Made by a program: the position numbers and the translations under genes. The notes below the pieces were generated by a model that made no database searches, had not been told where the DNA came from, and saw only the letters and a list, made by a program, of their open reading frames with translations. From Hofstenia miamia (Eukaryota > Xenacoelomorpha > Acoela), in assembly GCA_004352715.1 (NCBI GenBank), contig SCFE01000001.1, forward strand, positions 4,292,299 to 4,356,298: a stretch of 64,000 bases of DNA. The letters run 5' to 3'. Below are positions 1 to 11,102 of this stretch, piece by piece. Positions within the stretch are counted from its first letter, which is position 1, and each line of letters opens with the position of its first letter.

Positions 1-22
1 ATATATATATATATATATATAT
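1..22. repeat. (AT)n microsatellite
   Basis: Pure AT dinucleotide run at the window edge. It may continue outside the window. Confidence 0.95.
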
Positions 23-3000
23 TAGAAAACAATAGGCATTTGAATGATCGAAAGGCGGAGAGAAAATTGTGGTAGTAAGGAATAATTAAGTGAAAGCATG
101 TCTACTAAGACAGGAAATTTTTCTTTCAGATAAAATAAATCAAATCTCTTGATTATAATGTAACAATATCAAACACCCATAGTGAGTAAGCCATATTGTT
201 TGCATTCATAACCTAAGTCACTAATAGCTTTCTACAATCAATGCTAAAGCGGAACATTTAAAAAATCCTTAATTCTAGAACAGCGTGTACTTCTAGGAAA
301 AATTAATTTATGTCTAACGCTTCGAAAATTGTGGAATAGAAACAAAATTTCTACAAATAGCAAATTCAATGAGAATATCAGCATATTTGGAAGTTTTTTC
401 TAAATGAATAATGAAGTAAACAAAAAATGCTTAATCCTCATTTTGACCTATTGTCGGGTTTCTAGTGTTAAAATACTTGCATAATTTGATGATTCAATGT
501 TATTTTTAATTGTTGCTAGATTTGTGCCTGCAGAGAAAATGAATGTTCGCTAATGAAAAATGACAGGTAGTTGATAAAAACTATAAACATGTCCATCAAT
601 AAAAACCAGTTAGTCTTAAACAGCATGGTGTCCCTTATAGTCAGAGAGGCTAATTTGGACTCTAATTATGTTGTTGTCAATCCGGGGATTTCAGGTCGCC
701 TTTTCATAATCGGAAAAAAGTTAGAGAATTATTTGTTAGGTCCCCTCTGAATCTCAAAATATACATTGGACAAATATTATTTCAGGTAATATATAGGGAT
801 TCTTTATCCCAGAATTGCCAACATTATTAATGTACATAATTAGCCCAAGCTGTTTTAGTTATGCATTGAAATATATTCCTCATATCACTCAAGCAGCTTT
901 AGAGTTTTAGAAATAGTCCTGTTTTTGAATTTTACACCTATGTAATATTTGATATACATGAATTTAGAAACATTTTTAGTTACTTGCAGCATTATCTAGC
1001 AGACAAACTTTTACTATGCAGCTGTTAAATATTTAGGGAAACATTATTGTCCATCTAACTACACATTATCGTATATTATTGATAACTATTTCTTGAATTG
1101 TTAGATATTTGATAGTCATATGATTTGTTTGATAAACTCTTTTGGATTCACTCATGAGAAGTATCTAAAAAATTTGATTTTACAATATATCCATTCAATC
1201 CGGTAAAAGTATTGCTCCTTACCAACTTAGCGTGGAATTTAAAATTATCAAGTAAACAAAAATTTTGTTTGTGAATTTTTTCTGCTTTTCAAAATTCTAA
1301 ATCCTGAAAACCTAGGTCATTGAACATAAAAATTTTATTACCATTATTTTTTATAGAATTTCTTTACAATTAATTGCCAAGTATTTGTATAAAATGACAT
1401 ACAAATTTAAAGGTTTTCCCTTTAATTTAATATTCTTTAATAAAAGTATAACAAAATTTTTTTGGTGAAAATACAATCCAACCTTGTTTAAAAAACGATT
1501 AAGAATTCTGTCTAAAGGAATTGTGACTGCTAAGCTATTTTTTAGATATCAAGCATTTGTTCAAAGTCCTAAGATCAGACACAGCCTACACAATGCTATG
1601 TATAGATAAGGCGTGTGTTCAGAAATTATTAAAGAAAATTGAAATTCCATTAGAACAGTGAAAATTATAATTTTATAAGTATCCTAAAGTGTCTGTACAT
1701 ATTCTTTAACAATGTGCTAATAAATTTTTGCATAATAAATTAAATTGAATATTTTAGTTCTAAATAATTTTAAAAAAATTTTTTCGAACCAACATAGAAA
1801 ATTATACTGCCAAGTAATTTTTTTACTTTTTTTCACGGAATGCTTACTTAATCCTGAAATTTTGCATAAATTATTCTTACAATAACTTAAGTATCTGAAT
1901 TTTTATAAAATTTAATCAAATAATTTAAATTCCATTTGAATGAATTGAATAGATCTTTAAATATATTCACACAAAATGTTAATCACTAAAAACTTAACGT
2001 TGTTTGATAAAAATTTAATAAAATTTTAATTTTGATAAAATAGAAAAGTTTCAGGGTTTACAAAGAAATGCTGCGATAGAAACCCAAAAAACAAATTCCG
2101 AAAAGCGAGAGCCTAAGCTCCGCTTGGATATGAAATCTTCGTGCTGTTTATAAATCTGCTTTGTACGAGGGACGAACTGCCTTTTATTTTGGGTCTGGGA
2201 AAGCAATTATGAAGGGAAAATGTTCTCACCAATGCAGGTGTATCGCGTAGTTTCTTTCATTTCCTGAAGACAATGGTGATGAATTTAAATTTACTGAGTT
2301 GCTAAGCTGATATAACACTCCAAACTTTATGAGGCACTTTATTAATTTATGTAACAAAGGCTCATGCACTTCACAAATTGAACCCCATGTACGATTTTGG
2401 GGAATTAGAGGAAGAAATGTATGGCAACAATTGATCTGGCAGAAACTCCTAGAGCCTGTTGAGAAAAATGTAGTGATGCAAAGTAGATATCAATGCTGCA
2501 AAAGAAGTATTATACTGAGCTGAAATCTAATGTGAAAAAACTGCAATTGTAATTGATTATGTATGTACTCTGAATTGATCAATTACAATTAGTTTCAATT
2601 CAATTAGTTTAGTACATAATGGTTACTATGCATGTAGTTATCTAAAAAATTCAATTCAAACCAAACTGCTTTGTTTGACTGTTAGACTGTGCATTTCTTA
2701 TTGGAAATTCTAAAATCTCATGGAACATAGCAATGCGAAACTCCAATAAGGCCTTAGCTTTACCATTAAATAAATCAAAGTTTTACATTCATTAAAACAC
2801 CGAATACAACCGATCTACTACCAGCTCTTTGTGATATCCGTAACTTGGTTGACAAGGATTTCTAGGGTGCTGGCCTAATGAACAAACAAAGTCGTGGTAG
2901 ATTTAGAAAAACTTTGTTTAACAATGTTCTGAAACCTCATCGCATTAGAAATGCAATTTTCAAATAATTTTTAAAATGATTAAGTGATATAATGAGTTAA

Positions 3001-4303
3001 TCACTTTGATTTCTTAACATAAATCTTCGAATTACAGTGCTTATGAAAGTTTCTTGAATACAGCAACAGAAACCTTCACAAGTAATTATGGGAAATAATC
3101 CATTTTAATGCAATTTCTCCCCAAACCCCGATTTAGAACTTGTTTTCAACATTGCAAATAGTTATATCTATAATACTGCATTCAATGTATATGTAAATAA
3201 AATTTTATTTTCAATTAATAGCAAAACGTCAATAAATCATTAATATAAAGCAATTATGTAGAATTTTACTTGTGCTACAGAATTGAATATTGATAAATTG
3301 TTTTATTTTAAGAAATCTGTTAAAGCAATTATAAGATTATTATAAAGTTAAACTAAGCGCGCACTATGAATAATTAAACCCACTTCTAATCTTAGAAACA
3401 GATATGCAAACAGAAAATTAAGATGTTGGTGTATCCTTTAAAATTTGCAAATTACCTGTGATATGAAAAATGTTTTTGGTGAATATTACATGTTAATTTT
3501 AACTTTCCATGTTAAATATGTTCGAATGAAAGGTATTGAAAATTGAAATTTAAAATGAGAAGGTATACATGAGGGTGAAAAATTCTTCGTCTTCATGTGA
3601 GTGTCAATAGCCACCATAACTAACTTTCTATTTCTCTCTCGCATTTGGCTTTAGATTCCCTTCCTGAAATTTAAGGCACAATTTAATTCCAATATTTACT
3701 AGGACTAGCAGTATTAACCATCTTCTATAGGCAAAGTACCTTTGCCAATTGAAACTCCATTCGTTCGCCTTTTGATCATGTTATCTGATGCAATAGGTAA
3801 AACCAATTTATAAAACGGTAACATTTTTCTCTATAACATTGCAAATTCTATTTAGTTTCTTCCCGAAATGTAGATTTATTGTTCAAACCATGTATTCGAG
3901 GTACCTAATGACAGTTGTTAATTAAGATGTAAGACTTTCTTCCAAGGAACCTGCACATTTCCAAATATTGAAAACCGTATTTTTTAAAGTAATGAGGTTA
4001 AGATGAAAGTGAGGCATAAGAAATACGTAAGCATTTCTAATAACTTAGAGGAAAAATAAGTAGGGACTGTCTAAAATACCCTATGGCGATTGTTCTGCTA
4101 AGAATTTTCAATACATTATTTGGTGTTTTTTGTTGTTTAACACGATAATGTTAAAAACTTTATTAAAACAAGGTACAATGTAATTTACAACACTTATTGA
4201 GATAAAATTGCGTACAAATTTTCGGGTTAATTAACATGTATTGTGGATCTTCGGTGTTTACCTTATAGTTTGTCATATCATACGCGTAGCATATCTCTCC
4301 TTA
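23..4303. other. AT-rich non-coding stretch
   Basis: No coding exon, RNA gene or element end is supported here. A perfect 13-bp inverted repeat (2544-2556 with 2578-2590, arm AATTGTAATTGAT) can form a hairpin with a 21-nt loop. A somewhat G+C-richer patch lies at about 2095-2250 but gives no open frame worth naming. Confidence 0.6.
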
Positions 4304-4676
4304 CAGGGTTGCAATAAACGTTTTTTATTAATAAAAAACGTTTTTTCCCTTAAAAACAAGTGCCTTAAAACAACTGGTCAATTAATAAGGAAAAACGACT
4401 TTACATGAAAGGCGTAAATTTTCTTCATGACTGTTTGGACAAAGGTAATTTTTGGAGTTTTTCATAGGAAAGACGACTTCGCAACTCCGTCTGAGTAAGT
4501 CCCATAATGCTGAAGCCCCCTCTATTGAAGCAAAGCTTGGCACTAGCGAAATCATCATTCAGTCTAAAATTTTACGCGCCGTTGTTATAATAAAAAACAC
4601 TTTTAAAAAACTTCAACGAAAACAGGTGTTTTAAAACATTTTTTAAAAAAGGGGTGTTTTATATTTGCCAACCCTG
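4304..4676. mobile_element. Non-autonomous hAT-like element
   Basis: The ends are short inverted repeats: CAGGGTTG at the left and CAACCCTG at the right, a typical hAT-type terminus (CAGGGTTGGCAA-like). The left end continues CAATAAACG and the right end, on the other strand, GCAAATATAAAAC. The flanking 8 bp, TCTCCTTA on the left and TCTTCTAT on the right, agree at 5 of 8 positions, as a worn 8-bp target duplication would. The 373-bp interior has no recognisable transposase; an open frame of 60 codons inside (4452-4634) matches nothing I know. Superfamily assignment is inferred from terminus and duplication length. Confidence 0.6.
4316..4343. repeat. Perfect 28-bp palindrome
   Basis: The sequence equals its own reverse complement over 28 bp, with arm AAACGTTTTTTATT, just inside the left end of the hAT-like element. 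It could extrude as a hairpin or be a subterminal transposase site; no function is shown. Confidence 0.85.
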
Positions 4677-5365
4677 TCTTCTATCAAAATTAATGGTTTA
4701 TTAATTGAAAGCGACCTCCATAAAAATACGGCGATCCTCTTTGTCTTTCAGATCTATCCTGAATAGATTATCCTGGCCTTCTTTTGCATTGGTATTCTCC
4801 TTAGGTACGTTTTCTGGGAAACTGTTGTTTGAATAGTCAAGATCAAATGCCTTCTATTTCTCGTAATCAATTTGATTTCGGTATGATTTGAGATTATCAA
4901 ATTTGCTCGCATCCATCCTATTGCATCTTTAGATTTGATTATTTGCATCTTTTTCTTCTAGATTGTTCTCGAAGATTCTTTCTTTAGCTATTATATATGT
5001 TTCTTTCTCTGCTCGATAATGTTTTGTTGCCCTATTGTAATGTTTTACTGTAAACCAACTTCGGCTTTAGTTGCCTGGTTTTGGAGTCTATTGCTGTAAT
5101 TGAACGCAATCTCGGGGATTATTCACTGAAGGTCAGCACTGTGTTGTTGAAAATTAGTAGTCCCATTATGATGTTGTGGATGGCTGGCAACTGTTAGTGA
5201 CCCTTATTCTATTAATTTTGCAAGCTGTACGGCATCATAAAACTGACTTAGTCATTCATACTGCTATGTATATTGTTCTTTACATTTCTCTCGTTTTGAT
5301 CGCTGGAATTTTGCCTGGTCGAAATATTTTTTTAAATAATGCATATGCAAAATTATGCTAAAAAT
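4677..5365. other. Non-coding stretch
   Basis: Nothing supported. An open frame of 61 codons at 5176-5361 is hydrophobic, has no family signature and lacks convincing splice context. Confidence 0.5.
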
Positions 5366-5448
5366 TTTGTCATGTGTTAATATGTAGACTTTATATGCAT
5401 TTTAGTAATAAATTTGCTTTAACTCTTATTATTATTATTATTATTATT
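5366..5448 (+). mobile_element. LINE 3' UTR and (ATT)n tail
   Basis: This matches the 3' UTRs of the copies ending near 6760 and 7740: a CATGTGTTA motif, a TGTAGA motif, then AATAAATTTGCT, ACTCTTATT and an (ATT)n tail. The tail runs straight into a 1,000-N gap, so the tail caused or marks the assembly break. AATAAA serves as the likely polyadenylation signal. It is a separate copy from the two downstream. Confidence 0.75.
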
Positions 5449-6448
5449 NNNNNNNNNNNNNNNNNNNNNNNNNNNNNNNNNNNNNNNNNNNNNNNNNNNN
5501 NNNNNNNNNNNNNNNNNNNNNNNNNNNNNNNNNNNNNNNNNNNNNNNNNNNNNNNNNNNNNNNNNNNNNNNNNNNNNNNNNNNNNNNNNNNNNNNNNNNN
5601 NNNNNNNNNNNNNNNNNNNNNNNNNNNNNNNNNNNNNNNNNNNNNNNNNNNNNNNNNNNNNNNNNNNNNNNNNNNNNNNNNNNNNNNNNNNNNNNNNNNN
5701 NNNNNNNNNNNNNNNNNNNNNNNNNNNNNNNNNNNNNNNNNNNNNNNNNNNNNNNNNNNNNNNNNNNNNNNNNNNNNNNNNNNNNNNNNNNNNNNNNNNN
5801 NNNNNNNNNNNNNNNNNNNNNNNNNNNNNNNNNNNNNNNNNNNNNNNNNNNNNNNNNNNNNNNNNNNNNNNNNNNNNNNNNNNNNNNNNNNNNNNNNNNN
5901 NNNNNNNNNNNNNNNNNNNNNNNNNNNNNNNNNNNNNNNNNNNNNNNNNNNNNNNNNNNNNNNNNNNNNNNNNNNNNNNNNNNNNNNNNNNNNNNNNNNN
6001 NNNNNNNNNNNNNNNNNNNNNNNNNNNNNNNNNNNNNNNNNNNNNNNNNNNNNNNNNNNNNNNNNNNNNNNNNNNNNNNNNNNNNNNNNNNNNNNNNNNN
6101 NNNNNNNNNNNNNNNNNNNNNNNNNNNNNNNNNNNNNNNNNNNNNNNNNNNNNNNNNNNNNNNNNNNNNNNNNNNNNNNNNNNNNNNNNNNNNNNNNNNN
6201 NNNNNNNNNNNNNNNNNNNNNNNNNNNNNNNNNNNNNNNNNNNNNNNNNNNNNNNNNNNNNNNNNNNNNNNNNNNNNNNNNNNNNNNNNNNNNNNNNNNN
6301 NNNNNNNNNNNNNNNNNNNNNNNNNNNNNNNNNNNNNNNNNNNNNNNNNNNNNNNNNNNNNNNNNNNNNNNNNNNNNNNNNNNNNNNNNNNNNNNNNNNN
6401 NNNNNNNNNNNNNNNNNNNNNNNNNNNNNNNNNNNNNNNNNNNNNNNN
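5449..6448. other. Assembly gap, 1000 N
   Basis: Exactly 1,000 N, a default-size gap of unknown true length, starting in an (ATT)n tail and ending inside LINE coding sequence. Confidence 0.99.
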
Positions 6449-6600
6449 TTAGATTGTGGAATAATTTAGATTATGAAACGCGAATAGAAAAAAACTATAA
6501 AAAGTTTAGAAAAAAATTGAAACAATTTCTTCTAATAAAACAGTATACATTAGGGGACGGTAATACACTTCATGCATTTGAAACATACATTCAACATTGA
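6449..6600 (+). pseudogene. LINE reverse transcriptase, C-terminus
   Basis: The translated frame contains RLWNNLDYETRIEKN followed by a K-F-rich helix and ends in ETYIQH. The pattern W-N-x-L-x-x-E-x-R plus basic helix is the usual C-terminal tail of CR1/Jockey-type LINE ORF2 proteins, which carry endonuclease and reverse transcriptase for target-primed retrotransposition. Only the tail is present because the 1,000-N gap removes the rest. It is open as far as visible, but whether the full copy is intact cannot be told. Confidence 0.75.
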
Positions 6601-6762
6601 GCACCTACACAAACATCCACTCAAACATTGACTATATTATTATATATTGTACATATTAATTTGTAGTAATTTGTTCATGTTTATTTTCTTTTGTCATGTG
6701 TTAGTTTGTAGATATTTTATACATATAATGCGCAATAAATTTGCTCTGACTCTTATTAACAA
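6449..6762 (+). mobile_element. LINE copy A, 3' end
   Basis: Holds the last 50 codons of a LINE reverse-transcriptase ORF (6449-6600) and a 160-bp 3' UTR ending AATAAATTTGCTCTGACTC and a short TTATTA tail. By eye it is about 95% identical to copy B at 7432-7745. Differences are scattered substitutions plus a change of the stop region, so these are two real copies and not an assembly echo. Confidence 0.8.
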
Positions 6763-7148
6763 AAGCTCGGCAAAAATTCTTTAATCAATTAAATTCTAAT
6801 CGAGAAAAATGGCGATACATCCATACATTTATTGGAAAATCTAAAGGTCTTTCATCCGAAATAAATGAATTACACATCAATAATACTACCGTTACAGACA
6901 AAACTCAAATACTAAATCAATTAAATTCAACATTCAAAGAACTTGGAAATTTCAATTTCCCATCATATAAGAAAAAACAAAATTTTGATAATCTCAAACA
7001 ATCAAAACAATTTTCCTTTAGATTTGCTACAATCAATGAATTAGAAAACATTGTTAAAAATCTTGATACCAACAAATCAACCGCTTCTTATAGCCTCCCA
7101 TTTTTTAATATTAAACGTTTTTTCCTATTTTTGGAGAACAATTATTAG
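6763..7148 (+). pseudogene. LINE ORF2, linker and start of RT
   Basis: An open frame without a start codon. It shows features of the segment just before and into a CR1/Jockey-type RT: W-R-Y-I-H-T-F near residues 17-23, VTDKTQILNQLNSTFKELG (the usual 'N-x-F' helix), then FRFATINELENIVKNLDTNK and S-T-A-S-Y in place of the canonical K-S-x-G-x-D. The frame breaks at about 7110: FPIFGEQLL, expected next, is read in another frame and a stop ends the first frame at 7148. Function is lost. Confidence 0.75.
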
Positions 7149-7161
7149 TCGCATTTAATCA

Positions 7162-7243
7162 NNNNNNNNNNNNNNNNNNNNNNNNNNNNNNNNNNNNNNN
7201 NNNNNNNNNNNNNNNNNNNNNNNNNNNNNNNNNNNNNNNNNNN
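7162..7243. other. Assembly gap, 82 N
   Basis: Run of N inside LINE copy B. Confidence 0.99.
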
Positions 7244-7579
7244 GTATATTGTAATAAATATAAAATATTATCTCCTTTCTATCAAATTCATATGCATATG
7301 TTATCTATCTTATTTAAATTCAAATCTCTACAAACATCTCTCCTTTTTCTTAATGACTATATTAAATTAAATGAACGATCGCAAAAATTTTTTAGTTTAG
7401 ATAAAAATTATAATGGCTTCCATCACATATCAATTAGATTGTGGAATAATTTAGATTATGAAACGCGAATAGAAAAAAACAATAAAAAGTTTAGAAAAAA
7501 ATTAAAACAATTTCTTCTAATAAAACAGTATACATTAGGGGACGGTAATACACTTCATGCATTCGAAACATACATCTAA
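7244..7579 (+). pseudogene. LINE ORF2, C-terminal domain
   Basis: The frame is open from the gap edge to a TAA at 7577-7579. It contains a helical region with FLNDYIKLNERSQKFF and then RLWNNLDYETRIEKN, matching copy A. Relative to copy A it stops two residues earlier (ETYI against ETYIQH). This is the RT C-terminal region without any catalytic residue, and it cannot act alone. Confidence 0.75.
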
Positions 7580-7745
7580 CATTGAGCACCTACACAAACA
7601 TCCACTCAAACATTACTATATTATTATATATTGTACATATTAATTTGTAGTAATTTGTTCATGTTTATTTTTTTGTCATGTGTTAGTTTGTAGATCTTAT
7701 ATACACATATTGCGCAATAAATTTGCTCTGACTCTCATTATTATG

Positions 7746-8716
7746 GTTATTGTCGTACATATTTTGATGATGTCTTATAGATTTTTATTTAATTAGTTTT
7801 GCATTATTTTTGTAGATTAAAATAAAGAGCGTATTAATGTTAACTCGTTAACTCTAATTAAGGTAGAATTTGATACATCTCATAGAAATAATCAAATATT
7901 TCAAATTCAAAATAACTGTCTCATAATTGTTTAAAAAACCATTAACTTAGTTGTCATATATTATCAACAATTCTTAAAAGAGAAAGTTGGCAAAATCATA
8001 GAATAATCTATTATAGTTGAAGTTCTTCATAAATTTCTCAGAATATTAATTCGACTTAAGTGATATCCACACAAATTATTGAATTACAAGACCAGCGAAG
8101 CAAGAGATGTTGACTTAAATAAAACAAATGTTAGCAGGTGTATAAACAACTTCAGACTATACATAAACTAAATTGTTGTCAATGCCTCAAAATTTTTTAT
8201 ATGATTATGTGTATTATTTCCTTACGTATGACTTGCAGTAATGTAATGCTTAAGCTTCGAATTTTTATTAGTTGTTTTGATTTTCCTGTCGCATGCAGGA
8301 TAGCGTACATGTGGACGACTTGAAAATAAATCAGAAATCTAAACGCGTATATAATTACAGATTTTTATAATTTGTGGACCTTATTAATCCATAGTGGAAC
8401 TAAATTAGGTAACTTAGCCGAATACAATTTAAAAATGTGTGTAAATATATGATATTTACAATAAAGAATCCCATTACTATTTATCATTGCACAATATTCA
8501 GGCGATTGTTTAATTAGAATGCACAGGTCTACAAATAAAAGTTAACTAAATCTCAATTATGTATTTTTCGGTATTTCAGTATAAATTGAAATTTTTTCAA
8601 TATAAGCAAAGCAGTGTCATTTATAAATGACTCGCCCTGATCAATTTGTGTAATTTGCATTCAATAAATTATGGTTGAATGTTTCTAATAATAGATTATA
8701 TTTAGCTAAACTGTAG
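7746..8716. other. Non-coding, probably intronic
   Basis: AT-rich DNA upstream of the GPCR exon. No other exon of the receptor (TM1-TM2) could be identified here. Confidence 0.5.
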
Positions 8717-8927
8717 TTTCATTGCTGTGTATCTTGCTCTCACATTCATCTGTTATCCATGGTTGAATGTCATGATCTCCATCGAAAGACTCATTATGAT
8801 GGTTGTCCCGTTGAGGTCGGGTGAAATTTTAACAGCTCGTAACAAAATCATCGCCATGGTGGGGTTTTATTCGATATGTGTTCTATTCATGTTTTTGGGA
8901 TGGACAGGTGCCTATGTTGACAGTCAG
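8717..8927 (+). CDS. GPCR exon, TM3 to TM4 (rhodopsin family)
   Basis: Internal exon of a class A G-protein-coupled receptor. The acceptor is CTGTAG at 8711-8716 and the donor is CAG followed by GTATGT at 8928. The exon starts with one base completing a split codon and then reads 70 codons. The translation has a hydrophobic TM3, then SIERLIMMVVPLRSG, in which ER replaces the D/E-R-Y arginine switch and P-L sits at the start of intracellular loop 2, then basic TARNK and a hydrophobic TM4 ending GWTGAYVDSQ. The usual mid-TM4 tryptophan is not obvious. The layout fits peptide receptors, but the ligand class cannot be told. The remaining exons are not visible in the window, so the gene probably has long introns. 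The coding frame is free of stops and richer in G+C than its surroundings, so I think it is functional. Confidence 0.75.
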
Positions 8928-9186
8928 GTATGTCATACTTTTATTTAGAATTAGATGGGGTAATGCCCTATTCAATCATTCCTAAGTCATCTACAAAAAC
9001 AGAAAAGTTCTCAAAAGAAGAATTTATTATATAAGCTATTTTGATCGCTGGCATTTCATCTAATGTCATAAAGCAGCTTCTTCAGACTGTTATTCAATTT
9101 GGCATTTGGTTTTATCGTGACCTGTGAACTACAAAAATATGAAAATCGCGGCAGTTAGATTGAAAATCTCATTGACTAAACTATAC

Positions 9187-9632
9187 ATTAGGGTGGAGTA
9201 AAAATTCTTTTGATTTTTAAAAAAATGTTTCTTAAAAGCTTCTTCTACTCCTAAAACCCCACTTTTTCATGCCTTTATGTAGTTGCCATCCTAACTGTGT
9301 TGGTTAAATTTTATTTTTACTTGCAAGAGGTCAACATTACAAAATCCTCCAAATATTCTCCAATTTTATATTTATGGCCTCATGCTGTACACCATTTTGT
9401 AGAGTTTCAAAAACATAAGGAAGCCCATATAAACTTTCCAGGTTTTGTATGTTTCTCAAGGTAATTAACATAACAATTGAAAGTTAATAGTGGGGTAGCC
9501 TGGACAAATAAATGGCAACTACATAAAAACATGAAAATTAAAAGTGTTCGTTTAGAAGTAGAAATAGGGGCAGCATTTTAGAAAAGCCATTTTCAAAAAA
9601 TAAAAAATAATTTTTTTCGCTCCACGTTACTA
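9187..9632. mobile_element. Foldback MITE with long inverted repeats
   Basis: The left arm (9187-9288) and right arm (9513-9632) are inverted copies with many substitutions. Terminal words are GGGTGGAGTAAAAA on the left and, on the opposite strand, ACGTGGAGCGAAAA on the right. The inner arm ends are TAGTTGCCA and TGGCAACTA. The spacer is about 220 bp with weak residual symmetry. There is no coding capacity. The superfamily cannot be set, as the target duplication is unclear. Confidence 0.65.
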
Positions 9633-10657
9633 TGCATCAGTAACTTAAATTATCCTGAGTATATAGTATATAGAATATACGTTCATTAACAAAATCACAT
9701 ATCAGTGTGAACATTAATCAAATCGATAAAAGGAAGATCCTATGATATGATAATTGCAAAAAAGAATTTAATAGGTTACCATATTTTATATCTCTTTACA
9801 TTTCATAAGCTTTAACTTGGAAGCTGCTTAGTGTGAAATCAGGATATTCAACAAATTTTCAGCAAAGCCCACTTTGGGTATAGTGTGTAAATAGATTTTA
9901 GATTTTCTCTATAATTAGTAAACTCCTTCTGTAACTTTAAACTGCCTTTATAAAGGATAAACTGTTTTTACAAATTTTTAACGCCATTATGAAATTTAGA
10001 AATCTTGAGATAAGCCCAAAACGATTGATGCACGCGCTCGAACCTTGAACATAATGTTGACAATGTGTACTAAAGTATATTACTGTGGCTGAAGTACTTG
10101 AAACGATCCAAATTTTTCCTTAAATATTCATATTTTTCAAAAATGTTTTAAATTATTAGTATTCCAAATGGTCAGCTAATCACTATTTCAAAAACCCAGA
10201 GGAGCAACAGTGAATCTTTTATATGCAGATAGACAACCCAAACCCAATGAGGTGTACAGTCGCGCAGTAATACACGTCAATTAGATAGCGAAATACAAGA
10301 GAAGACACTCCTTCAGATTCTGAATATCTTTATTAGTTCTTGAGTTATAGGCGTTCAAATACCGTAATCAATATAAAATTTCCTTGACAGTTTAAGATTA
10401 AAAGCTATCAAGTCATATTCGTGTATACAATGATTTATAAAAAATATTTTTTGTAATGCATCATTTATAAATTATTCAACAAATGAAACAAAATGCTTTT
10501 TGAATTTTTTTGGCACACAAAGTGATTCTTTCTTCGCTTTCTGATCAAACTATCACAATGGTTAAATGAACTTATTTCCTATTTGAACGACAATTTATTC
10601 TGAGATCAAGTTTTGAAAAAACAACCTACTTATATGTGTTAGTGATTAACGACGGGT
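9633..10657. other. Non-coding stretch
   Basis: No supported feature. Confidence 0.55.
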
Positions 10658-11102
10658 ATTCTTAATCATGCTAGACCTACTAACTTTGAAATGCTATCCG
10701 ATATTACCGAAAGTATAAATACCAAATTTGAATTACCAAAAAACTTCAAAACTGTATTAGAAATTAAGCATTGACAAGGTTTATTCAGAATATGGCTTGT
10801 GATACTGAATACCTTTTTTGACTTTGCTGAAAGCCGGGATTGCAGTATTGAAAATTGTTTCCCACACAGNNNNNNNNNNNNNNNNNNNNNATTCTTAATC
10901 ATGCTAGACCTACTAACTTTGAAATGCTATCCGATATTACCGAAAGTATAAATACCAAATTTGAATTACCAAAAAACTTCAAAACTGTATTAGAAATTAA
11001 GCATTGACAAGGTTTATTCAGAATATGGCTTGTGATACTGAATACCTTTTTTGACTTTGCTGAAAGCCGGGATTGCAGTATTGAAAATTGTTTCCCACAC
11101 AG
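10658..11102 (+). repeat. Identical 212-bp duplicate across a 21-N gap
   Basis: 10658-10869 and 10891-11102 read the same over 212 bp with only 21 N between them. The first copy stops exactly at the gap and the second starts exactly after it, which is what an unmerged contig overlap looks like. The segment itself has no recognised function. Confidence 0.85.

Larger units (their letters stand above)
6763..7745 (+). mobile_element. LINE copy B, interrupted by a gap
   Basis: Two parts of one plus-strand LINE: a pre-RT and early RT segment (6763-7148), then 82 N, then the ORF2 C-terminus (7244-7579) and a 3' UTR with AATAAATTTGCTCTGACTC and a weak ATT tail. It begins directly at the tail of copy A, giving a head-to-tail array. 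The 82-N gap is too short to hold a full RT domain, so the copy is internally deleted or the gap size is wrong. Confidence 0.75.

Noticed and set aside
2544-2590. Hairpin as a microRNA precursor
   Set aside because: The stem is only 13 bp and made of simple AATTG words; too short for a precursor.
5374-6600. Long open frame running through the 1,000-N gap
   Set aside because: It is open only because N cannot encode stops. The two ends belong to different LINE copies.
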